9,328 nt of DNA from Bordetella sp. (GTDB lineage: Bacteria; Pseudomonadota; Gammaproteobacteria; Burkholderiales; Burkholderiaceae_B). Position 1 is the stretch's first letter, and each line of letters starts with the position of its first letter. Where the stretch lies: positions 1-9,328 of the forward strand of contig DAIDKG010000272.1 in assembly GCA_027450125.1 (NCBI GenBank), in the 5' to 3' direction. This document shows positions 1 to 6,502 of this stretch, piece after piece. The position numbers and the translations under genes are program-made. The notes beneath the pieces are model-generated. The model was not told where the DNA came from and did not search any database. It was given only the letters and a program-made list of their open reading frames with translations.

Positions 1-658
1 CGATCAGCTCGCCCCTGCCGAAATCGCGCAGAAACGAGAAACCGACGGGAACGCCGCCGCGTTCGGCGATCACGGCTACACCCACGTCCAGCAGCTTGCG
101 CAGCACGGCACGGCGCGACATGCCCGATGCGCGGGAGTCGAGCGCATGCAGCGTATCCAGGTCGCCCTGGGCCGCCGGGCGCAGGACGCAACCGGGCGGA
201 ACCGGGGCCGCGACGGCGGCGGCGACACCTTGGTGCTGGCAGATGTTCTTTACGATCTCGAAGCCCTGACGGGCATAGACGCCCGCACCGTCAGGCGTGG
301 CGTGCAACAGCGCCGCCGGGGCGGCGGACGAAGCCAGCAGGTCGGACACCAACCGGCTTGCGATCTGGCGTCCGCGGTGCGTCGCCGACACGATGATCAG
401 GCCCATCGTGATGCAGGTCTCGAAGTCCCAGCTCATGGCAACGCCGACCAGCCGGCCGCCGTCGAGCACCACCTCGCCCTGCCCCAGATCGAGGGCGAAG
501 CGCCAGTCCTGCTGGCGATGCGGCCATTTGACGGCCTGGGAAAGCTCCCAGGCGGGCTCCAGGTCGTCGTGCCGCATGGGCCGAAACGCCAGATCCGCCC
601 ATGCGGCATGGTGGCCGGGCTCGTCCGTTGATGCCTTGGTCATCGCTTGCTCTTTCAT
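1..658 (-). CDS. GNAT N-acetyltransferase with two GNAT-type domains (partial, C-terminus beyond left edge)
   Basis: Probably transfers an acetyl group from acetyl-CoA to an amine or small molecule in the cytoplasm; the acceptor is unknown. At least 219 residues are visible. The N-terminal domain (about 24-138) has an acetyl-CoA pyrophosphate-loop-like stretch H94-R-G-R-Q-I-A100 followed by a helix, and ends in the common GNAT motif Y128-A-R-Q-G-F133. A second domain begins near 158 (LRPAAQGDLDTLHALD) and contains V203-P-V-G-F and R211-D-F-G-R-G-E-L-I, which resembles the Acetyltransf_18 (DUF1248) C-terminal domain of tandem GNAT proteins. The start ATG overlaps the TGA of the upstream ATPase gene as ATGA, so it is read as the last visible gene of the transporter operon. 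A second ATG lies five codons in (643) and could be used instead. No stop codon occurs before the edge. Family assignment is good; substrate is unknown. Confidence 0.85.
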   Translation of the reverse strand, partial: MKEQAMTKASTDEPGHHAAWADLAFRPMRHDDLEPAWELSQAVKWPHRQQDWRFALDLGQGEVVLDGGRLVGVAMSWDFETCITMGLIIVSATHRGRQIASRLVSDLLASSAAPAALLHATPDGAGVYARQGFEIVKNICQHQGVAAAVAAPVPPGCVLRPAAQGDLDTLHALDSRASGMSRRAVLRKLLDVGVAVIAERGGVPVGFSFLRDFGRGELI

Positions 659-2307
659 CGCGCGCGCTCGTCGATACGCCGGCACGCTTGCTCCAGCCAG
701 CCCAGGCGCAGCTCAGGAACGGAATCGACCAGCAGATTGGTATAGGGCGCGCGCGGCTGGATCGACAGCTCGCCGGGCTTGCAGGCATCCACTTTGCGGC
801 CCTGCAGGAGCACGGTGATGTCGTCACAGATGGCGCGTACCGTGGAAATGTCATGGCTGATGAAGATATAGGACACGTCCAGTTCGCGCCGCAGTTCCAC
901 CAGCAGATCCAGGATCGCCGCGCCCACCACCGTATCCAGCGCCGAAGTCACTTCGTCGCAAATGATGAGATCGGGCTCGGCCGCCAGGGCGCGGGCAAGG
1001 TTGATGCGCTGCTTCTGGCCGCCGGAGAGCTCGGCAGGGCGCCGCCGCGCCATGGCCCCGGGCAGCTTGACCATGTCCAGCAACGCGGCGACCCTGCGGG
1101 GGATGTCCCTGGGTGCGCAGCGCTCGAATATGCGCAGCGGCCTGGCGAGGATGTCGCCGATGGTTTGCGCGGGATTGAGCACCGTATCGGCATTCTGGAA
1201 CACCAGCTGTATGCGCCGGTACAGATCCTTGTCGCGCTGGCGCAGGGTGCCGCCCAGCGGCCTGCCCTTGAACGTGATCGTTCCCTGGGCCGGCGCGAGC
1301 AGGCCGGCGATCACGTAGGCCAGCGTGGACTTGCCCGAACCCGACTCGCCGATCACGCCCATGGTCGCGCCTTTGCGCACGACCAAGTCGACGCCCTCGA
1401 GAATGCGCAGCGCCGGCATTCCCGAAGCGTCCGGCTTGCCGTAGCCGGCCGACAACCCTTGGACGCGCAGCACCGGCTCGGTGTCCAGCGCGCGTTGCGT
1501 GTCCTGCTGCGTCAGGCGCAGCGGCGATTCGGCAGCCTGCATGAGACTGCGGGTGTAGGGATTTTGCGGACTGGCGATGATGCCGCCGACCTCGCCCTGC
1601 TCCTGGATCTCGCCGTTGCGCAGCACGACGACGCGATCGGCCATCTGCGCCACGACGGCGAGATCGTGAGAGACATACACCGCGCTGATCTGACGCTCCT
1701 TGATGACTTGCTTGAAAGCGCGCAGGACCTCGATCTGCGTGGTTACGTCCAGGGCCGTGGTGGGCTCGTCGAACACGACCACCTCGGGGTCGGTCATCAA
1801 GGCCATGGCGGCCATCAGGCGCTGCAGCTGTCCGCCCGACACCTGGTGCGGGTAGCGCATGCCCAGGGTCTCCGGCGAAGGCAATGCCAGCGACCGGAAG
1901 AGGGCCACGGCTTTTTTGCGCGCCGCATCGCGGCTCATCAGCCCGTGCGCGCACGCGCCTTCTATCACCTGGTCCATGATGGTGCGGGCGGGGTTGAACG
2001 ATGCCGATGCGCTCTGCGCCACATAGGCGACGCGCCGCCCGCGCAGGGCGATCAGTGCACGCGGATCGGCACCGACCAGGTCCGTCTCGCCTATGCGTAT
2101 CTGGCCGCCCGAAATGCGGCAGCCGCGGCGCACATAGCCCAGCAGGGACAAGGCGATGGTCGTCTTTCCCGACCCCGATTCGCCGATCAACGCCACCACT
2201 TCGCCGGCCTGCACGGAAAAACTCACGTCCTTGACGATGAGAACTTCGTCTCCGTCGTCGGTCCGGGCCATGACGCTCAGGCGGGAGACATCGACCACGC
2301 GGCTCAT
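655..2307 (-). CDS. Peptide/nickel-type ABC transporter, fused double ATP-binding protein (DppD-DppF fusion type)
   Basis: Powers the importer formed with the two permeases encoded just upstream; it acts on the cytoplasmic face of the inner membrane. The 550-residue protein holds two complete nucleotide-binding domains. Domain 1 has Walker A GESGSGKTT (42-50), Q-loop Q98, signature VSGGQ (156-160), Walker B VVVFDE (176-181) and H-loop H214. It ends with the NPYTRSLMQA element (249-258) typical of DppD/OppD proteins. Domain 2 has Walker A GESGSGKST (320-328), Q-loop Q371, signature LSGGQ (427-431), Walker B LIICDE (447-452), H-loop H485 and the PYTNLLVDSVPE tail (521-532). All key residues are present, so both sites should hydrolyse ATP. 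Length and layout match GsiA/YejF-like fused ATPases. Its ATG overlaps the upstream permease stop, and its TGA overlaps the acetyltransferase start, each by 4 bp. Confidence 0.96.
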   Translation of the reverse strand: MSRVVDVSRLSVMARTDDGDEVLIVKDVSFSVQAGEVVALIGESGSGKTTIALSLLGYVRRGCRISGGQIRIGETDLVGADPRALIALRGRRVAYVAQSASASFNPARTIMDQVIEGACAHGLMSRDAARKKAVALFRSLALPSPETLGMRYPHQVSGGQLQRLMAAMALMTDPEVVVFDEPTTALDVTTQIEVLRAFKQVIKERQISAVYVSHDLAVVAQMADRVVVLRNGEIQEQGEVGGIIASPQNPYTRSLMQAAESPLRLTQQDTQRALDTEPVLRVQGLSAGYGKPDASGMPALRILEGVDLVVRKGATMGVIGESGSGKSTLAYVIAGLLAPAQGTITFKGRPLGGTLRQRDKDLYRRIQLVFQNADTVLNPAQTIGDILARPLRIFERCAPRDIPRRVAALLDMVKLPGAMARRRPAELSGGQKQRINLARALAAEPDLIICDEVTSALDTVVGAAILDLLVELRRELDVSYIFISHDISTVRAICDDITVLLQGRKVDACKPGELSIQPRAPYTNLLVDSVPELRLGWLEQACRRIDERAR

Positions 2308-3167
2308 GATTGCTTTTCCTTGGTCTTGACACGCTTGCGCGAGGTCAGGCTGTCGATCAGAAGATTGGTTCCTATGGTGAGGGTGGCGATCGCCAGGGCA
2401 GGCATCACCACGGCGGGGGAACCGTCGAACAGGCCGGACATGTTTTCCCGGACCAGTGAGCCCCAGTCCGCATAGGGCGGCTGCACGCCCAGTCCGAGAA
2501 AGCTCAGGGCGCTCAGCATCAGGATGATGTAGACAAAGCGCAGGCCGAAGTCGGCCATCATGGGATGGATCATGTTGGGCAGGATTTCACGGCAGGCGAT
2601 ATACCAGCTGCTTTCTCCGCGCATGCGCGAGACTGTCACGTATTCCATGGTGTTCAGGCCCACCGCCTGAGCATGGGCGATGCGGTAGGCGCCGGGCATG
2701 TAGGTCACCGCGGCGGTCAGGATCAGCACCGGCAGCGACGAACCGTAGATGGCGATCATCAGCAAGGAAAATATCTTGCTGGGCGTGATCAGCAGGACAT
2801 CGACCAGGCGGCTCACGATCTCGTCGAACCAGCGCCCCATGACCGTGGCCAACAGGGCCAGCAGCGTTCCGCAGATGCTGGCCAGCAGCGCCGCGGCCAG
2901 GGCCAAGCCTATGGAATAGCGGGCGCCGACCATGATGCGGGTGAGCATGTCGCGCCCCAGATAGTCGGTACCCAGCCAATAGGCCTTGCTGAACGGTCCG
3001 AAGGTGACGGCGCTGGAGACGTCTTCCATGCCGTACGGCGCCAGCGCGGAACCGAACACGGCGATGAACAGCCAGAAGACCGAGATGACCAGGCCGATCC
3101 GGCCCGACAGGGGCAAGGACTGGAAAAAGCGCCAGAATGCGCGGGGTACATGCAGCAACCGCATCAT
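2304..3167 (-). CDS. Peptide/nickel-type ABC transporter permease, DppC type
   Basis: One of two inner-membrane permease subunits forming the translocation path. At 287 residues it has the usual DppC/OppC length. A hydrophobic N-terminal helix (about 23-43) precedes the family hallmark W64-LGTDYLGRDML-T76, where the DppC-type domain begins. The EAA-like coupling loop lies at 175-197 and ends in R193-E-I-L-P-N; its first part (EYVTVSRMRG) departs from the usual EAA but keeps the conserved Gly184. The other hallmark L221-SFLGLGVQPP-Y232 is followed by ADWG and by the last membrane helix (about 252-272). The C-terminal tail is basic (RKRVKTKEK). The gene starts inside the stop of the DppB-type permease gene (ATGA) and is immediately followed by the ATPase in the same way, indicating translational coupling. 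A second ATG directly follows the first, so the start is uncertain by one codon. Confidence 0.95.
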   Translation of the reverse strand: MMRLLHVPRAFWRFFQSLPLSGRIGLVISVFWLFIAVFGSALAPYGMEDVSSAVTFGPFSKAYWLGTDYLGRDMLTRIMVGARYSIGLALAAALLASICGTLLALLATVMGRWFDEIVSRLVDVLLITPSKIFSLLMIAIYGSSLPVLILTAAVTYMPGAYRIAHAQAVGLNTMEYVTVSRMRGESSWYIACREILPNMIHPMMADFGLRFVYIILMLSALSFLGLGVQPPYADWGSLVRENMSGLFDGSPAVVMPALAIATLTIGTNLLIDSLTSRKRVKTKEKQS

Positions 3168-4120
3168 GATTTGCGCAGCTTCGGATTGAATACGATCGTG
3201 AAGATGTCGGCGACCAGCAACATGAGCAGATAGCAGACGCTGAAGAAAAGAACGCAGAACTGAACGACGGGCAGATCGCGGTTGCTGACCGCGTCGACGA
3301 ACGTGCTAGCCAGTCCCGGATAGGAGAAGATCGTCTCCACGATGATCACCCCGCCCAGCAGATAGGACAGGCTCAGCGCCATGGCATTGGCGACAGGGCC
3401 GACCACGTTGGACATGGCGTGGGTCAGCACCACCCGCCGCAGCTTCAGGCCCTTGAGCGTGGCCATCTCGATATAGGCCGAGTCGAGCTGGTTGATGAGC
3501 GCCGCGCGGGTCATGCGTATCATCTGCGCCATGACCACGAAGCAGAGCACCATGACCGGCAGGCTGTAGGCCTTGAGGAACCCGATCAGCGTGGAGGTAT
3601 CCGCGCTGAAGGAAAGCGCCGACACCCAGTGCAGCTTCACCGCAAACAACATGACTGCGAGCGAGGCGACCAGGAATTCCGGCACGGCGACCACGGACAT
3701 GGTCAGGATGCCCAATACGCGGTCCAGGCGGGAGCCGCGGTAGATGGCCGAGACTATGCCGACAATGAGGGCTATGGGCACCGAGACGCCGGTCGCCACG
3801 GCGGCCAGCGTCAGGGAGTTGACGATGCGATCGCCGACGATGGTCCGCACCGGGACGCCGCTGGCGTACGACGTGCCGAAATTGCCCGTCGCCAGGCCGG
3901 CAAGCCAGCTGAAAAAGCGGACCAGCACAGGCTGGTCCAGTCCGAACTGCCGGCGCAGCGCAGCCACCGTTTCCGGCGTGGCGGACTGGCCCAGGGCCAC
4001 CTGGGCCGCGTCGCCGGGGAGCAGGTTGGTCATGAAAAAGATCAGCGCGGACACGGCCAGCAGCGTCAGTAAACCGACGCAGATGCGCCGGCCGATCATT
4101 TTCAGAACGAAGCGATTCAT
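3164..4120 (-). CDS. Peptide/nickel-type ABC transporter permease, DppB type
   Basis: The partner permease of the DppC-type subunit. The chosen start gives 318 residues beginning MNRFVLKMIGRR, with a basic N-terminus followed by the first membrane helix (about 13-30) and the family hallmark T31-NLLPGDAA-39. Y65-like family spacing then leads to QFGLDQPV (58-65) and the periplasmic stretch G79-NFGTSY-85. The EAA coupling loop at 216-238 (YIEMATLKGLKLRRVVLTHA then MSN) is well conserved, and V261-ETIFSYPGLA-271 is the DppB/GsiC signature. The open frame extends 49 codons further upstream, but that part lies inside the solute-binding protein gene and has no DppB-like sequence. The start at 4120 lies 14 bp after the binding-protein stop, with a GAGG-like ribosome site overlapping that stop. 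The stop overlaps the next permease start (ATGA). Confidence 0.95.
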   Translation of the reverse strand: MNRFVLKMIGRRICVGLLTLLAVSALIFFMTNLLPGDAAQVALGQSATPETVAALRRQFGLDQPVLVRFFSWLAGLATGNFGTSYASGVPVRTIVGDRIVNSLTLAAVATGVSVPIALIVGIVSAIYRGSRLDRVLGILTMSVVAVPEFLVASLAVMLFAVKLHWVSALSFSADTSTLIGFLKAYSLPVMVLCFVVMAQMIRMTRAALINQLDSAYIEMATLKGLKLRRVVLTHAMSNVVGPVANAMALSLSYLLGGVIIVETIFSYPGLASTFVDAVSNRDLPVVQFCVLFFSVCYLLMLLVADIFTIVFNPKLRKS

Positions 4121-4134
4121 CACGGCGATCGGCC

Positions 4135-5700
4135 TCAAGCCTCGAGCCAGACGAACTCGGCGAACCGGTAGCCCATGAGCATGCCCATGGGATTGGATTC
4201 CAGCCCCTTGACCCGCCGGTCGTAGCCGTCCAGGAAGCTGATGAAAGCCGGGACGATCGTGCCGCAATGCTCGGCGATCAGGACCTGCATGTCGCCGTAC
4301 ATCTTTTTGCGCTTGGCATCGTCGGTTTCACCGCGCGAATTCACCAGAAGCTGATCGAACTGCGCATTCTTCCAGCCCGACTCGTTCCACCGCGCGGACG
4401 AGTAGTAGAACTGGGAGAACAGCATATCCAGCGTCGGACGCGGATTGATCGAGCCGTACGACATGGGATGCTTCATCCAGTGCTGCGACCAGTAGCCGTC
4501 ATACGGCACGCGGCGCACATTGAGCTTCAGGCCGACCTGGTTGCCTGCCTGCTGCAGCAGCTGTGCCCCTTCGACCGATCCGTCGATCGGCTCCGAGCAG
4601 ACCAGGTCGCCGCCCATGCCCTGCAGCTTGCCCTTCTTGACATGGAACCTGGCGCGGTCCAGGTCGTAGGGACGCTGCGGCAGGTCGGTAGCGTAGTAGG
4701 GATGCCAGGGCGGCACGGGATGGTCGTTGGCGATGGTGCCGTAGCCATGCAGCGCGGTCTTGACGATTTCCTCGCGCGGCTGCAGGTAGCGCATCGCGTC
4801 GACGAAATCGGCATTGTTGCCGGGCGACTGGTCCACGCGCACGATCAGGTCGGTGTACTCGCCGCTCTTGGTTTCCAGAATGGCGTGCTTTTTCGATTGC
4901 TTGAGCCGCATAGCGTCACTGGGCTGGACCGATGCGATCACCTGCAGGTCGCCGGCGAGCAGGCCGTTCAGGCGCGCCGAGGCGTCGGTCAGTCCGAGCA
5001 GTTCGACCTCGTCCAGGTAAGGCTTGCCGGGCTTCCAGAAGTTGGGATTGCGCACGCCCACCGTGCTGCGCGCGGGCGTGAACGACTTGCATTTGAACGG
5101 ACCCGTGCCGATGCCCTTGCTGAAATCCTTGGTCCCGTCCTGCACGATGAGAAAGGGCGAAGTGCCCAGGATCGAGGGAAGGTCGACGTTGGGGGCCACC
5201 AGCACGATCTGCACCGTGTGCGCATCGACGGCATTGATCTGGGCGAACTGGTCCGCCAGCACTTTTGCTTGCGAGCCGGTTTCGGGCAGCTTGTGGCGCG
5301 CCAGCGAGAACACCACGTCCTGCGCGGTCAGCGCCTTGCCGTCGTGGAACGTCACGCCCTTGCGCAGCCGGAAGGTCCAGGTAATGCCGTCCTTGCTGTC
5401 GAAAGATTCGGCCAGCGCGGGCTCGGCGCGCATCTTGTCGTTCAGTTCCGTCAGGCCGCTGTAGAACATGAACTGGCGGATATAGTCGCCGGAGTTGGAA
5501 CCTTTGGCCGGGTCGAGCGTGTCGGATACCGACGAATTGGCGGACGCCGCGCGCAGCTTGCCGCCGCGCTTGGGCATGGGAGCGGCCTGCGCGCTGGATA
5601 TGTCGCCCAGCACCAGCAGGCCCGAGGCGGTGGAGGCAACGGCGCCTACGCCCATCATCTTGAGAATGTCGCGACGCTTAACCGTGAAATTCGATGTCAT
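4135..5700 (-). CDS. Periplasmic solute-binding protein, peptide/nickel family (SBP_bac_5), Tat-type signal
   Basis: Captures the substrate in the periplasm and delivers it to the permeases. At 521 residues it has the usual family length. The N-terminus carries a twin-arginine-like signal: K8-RRDILK-14, a mildly hydrophobic segment (about 15-34) and a likely cleavage at AQA39|A. The family signature is very clear at about 96-132: ALAESFDSKDG, WTFRLRKGVTFHDG, LTAQDVVFSL. Other family features are G198-TGPFKC, LQPREEIVKTALHGYG (306-321), DHPVPPWHP (326-334) and the C-terminal FDQLL (448-452). The start at 5700 is chosen because AAGGAG sits 6 nt upstream; an in-frame ATG two codons earlier would abut that site directly. 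The open frame runs back to 5814, overlapping the HAD gene, but shows no family sequence there. Substrate could be a peptide, amine, opine or similar; the family alone does not say. Confidence 0.95.
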   Translation of the reverse strand: MTSNFTVKRRDILKMMGVGAVASTASGLLVLGDISSAQAAPMPKRGGKLRAASANSSVSDTLDPAKGSNSGDYIRQFMFYSGLTELNDKMRAEPALAESFDSKDGITWTFRLRKGVTFHDGKALTAQDVVFSLARHKLPETGSQAKVLADQFAQINAVDAHTVQIVLVAPNVDLPSILGTSPFLIVQDGTKDFSKGIGTGPFKCKSFTPARSTVGVRNPNFWKPGKPYLDEVELLGLTDASARLNGLLAGDLQVIASVQPSDAMRLKQSKKHAILETKSGEYTDLIVRVDQSPGNNADFVDAMRYLQPREEIVKTALHGYGTIANDHPVPPWHPYYATDLPQRPYDLDRARFHVKKGKLQGMGGDLVCSEPIDGSVEGAQLLQQAGNQVGLKLNVRRVPYDGYWSQHWMKHPMSYGSINPRPTLDMLFSQFYYSSARWNESGWKNAQFDQLLVNSRGETDDAKRKKMYGDMQVLIAEHCGTIVPAFISFLDGYDRRVKGLESNPMGMLMGYRFAEFVWLEA

Positions 5701-5706
5701 GCTCAT

Positions 5707-5712
5707 CTCCTT
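5707..5712 (-). promoter_or_regulatory. Ribosome binding site of the solute-binding protein gene
   Basis: AAGGAG on the minus strand, 6 nt before the ATG at 5700. It is the strongest Shine-Dalgarno sequence in the operon and decides between two nearby in-frame ATGs (5706 and 5700). A strong site here fits the need for more binding protein than permease. Confidence 0.75.
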
Positions 5713-5739
5713 CAGAGAAATTGGCCATGCCCGGGCCGC

Positions 5740-5756
5740 CGGGACACCATGTCCCG
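5740..5756. repeat. Perfect inverted repeat in the gap between the HAD gene and the binding-protein gene
   Basis: CGGGACA (5740-5746) and TGTCCCG (5750-5756) pair perfectly, giving a 7-bp stem with a 3-nt loop. It sits in the 85-bp gap, which is the largest gap inside the operon, about 27 nt upstream of the AAGGAG of the binding-protein gene. There is no U-run after it, so it is not a classical terminator. An RNA stem at the 5' side of a binding-protein message commonly stabilises that segment, but that role here is inference. Confidence 0.5.
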
Positions 5757-5785
5757 CGCATCCCGCAATCGACGAAAAACCTCGT

Positions 5786-6457
5786 TCATAGACCCACCAC
5801 GGCAGCCAGGCCACCGATATCGCGAATTTCCGTGCAGCCGTAGTAGGCCGCCGGCGTAGGCTCGTGGCCGCGCGCCACGAAAACCTTGTTCTTGATGCCC
5901 ATGTCGTGTGCGGTCATCAGGTCGTAGCGCGGGCTCGAAGACACATGCAGGATGTCCTGCGGTCCGCAGCCCAGCTGATCGAACATGTATTCGAACGCCT
6001 TCATCTGCGGCTTGTAGGCCTGGGCCTGCTCTGCCGTATAGACGGCGTGAAACGGAACACCGATGCGGGCGATGTTGTGGGGAATCTGCACATTCATCGA
6101 GTTGGTCAGCCCGACCAGGGGAAATTCCTTGGCGACCTTGGCCAGGCCGGCGGTGGTGTCGGGATGAGGTCCCCAGGTGGGGACCTGGTCGTAGATGATC
6201 TTGCCGTCGCCCTCGCGGTACGCCACCCCGCAGCGCTTGCAGGTACGGCGGATGGCATTGTCGACCACGTCTAGATAGGGTTTCCAGGCACCGAGCACCT
6301 CATCCATGCGATAGGCCGCGAACACGCTGATGAACTCATCCATCTTGCCGGCCGCAACGCGATCCGCATACAGCGCTCTGGCCGCATTGGCCATTTCGAA
6401 GTAGATCAGCGTGCCCTGGACATCGAAAGTGATGTATTTAGGTTTGAAAATCGCCAT
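5786..6457 (-). CDS. HAD-superfamily hydrolase, L-2-haloacid-dehalogenase-like (type II clade)
   Basis: Cytoplasmic HAD-fold enzyme of 223 residues, a typical length for haloacid dehalogenase type II proteins. Motif I is F11-D-V-Q-G-T16: Asp12 is the expected nucleophile, but the second Asp of phosphatases (DxD) is Gln14. Dehalogenases also lack it, usually having Tyr (FDxYGT). Motif II is L117-T-N-S120. The conserved lysine is K149 in AYKP. Motif IV is H171-V-S-S-S-P-R-Y-D179, matching the dehalogenase SSxxxxD style better than the phosphatase DD style. A helical cap lies between motifs I and II (about 20-95). It follows the aldehyde dehydrogenase by 45 bp and precedes the binding protein by 85 bp, so it is probably a pathway enzyme. 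The residues suggest C-halogen or another non-phosphate hydrolysis, but activity cannot be assigned. AAGG lies about 8 nt before the ATG. Confidence 0.88.
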   Translation of the reverse strand: MAIFKPKYITFDVQGTLIYFEMANAARALYADRVAAGKMDEFISVFAAYRMDEVLGAWKPYLDVVDNAIRRTCKRCGVAYREGDGKIIYDQVPTWGPHPDTTAGLAKVAKEFPLVGLTNSMNVQIPHNIARIGVPFHAVYTAEQAQAYKPQMKAFEYMFDQLGCGPQDILHVSSSPRYDLMTAHDMGIKNKVFVARGHEPTPAAYYGCTEIRDIGGLAAVVGL

Positions 6458-6502
6458 GTCTGTGCCTTGGAAGGAATGTGGGCCGTGCCAGCCCGTGGGT
6501 AA

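Noticed and set aside
291..854. Minus-strand open frame spanning the ATPase end and the acetyltransferase start
   Set aside because: It is in a different frame from both genes; the acetyltransferase frame beginning at 658 shows the GNAT motifs.
851..2332. Minus-strand open frame of 493 codons inside the ATPase region
   Set aside because: It is the +1 shadow of the ATPase gene, Arg/Gly/Ala-rich and without motifs.
601..2475. Long plus-strand open frame (624 codons) opposite the ATPase gene
   Set aside because: It is antisense to a protein with all ATPase motifs intact, is rich in His, Arg, Gln and Ala as GC-rich shadow frames are, and has no recognisable domain.
4267..5859. Long plus-strand open frame (530 codons) opposite the binding-protein gene
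   Set aside because: Composition is typical of an antisense shadow and no family motif is seen; the minus-strand reading carries the clear SBP signature.
5786..6457. HAD gene as an ordinary phosphatase
   Set aside because: The second Asp of motif I is Gln and motif IV is dehalogenase-like, so phosphatase activity is unlikely.
6458..6502. Terminator between the dehydrogenase and HAD genes
   Set aside because: The 45-bp gap has no convincing GC stem followed by a U-run, so read-through is expected.
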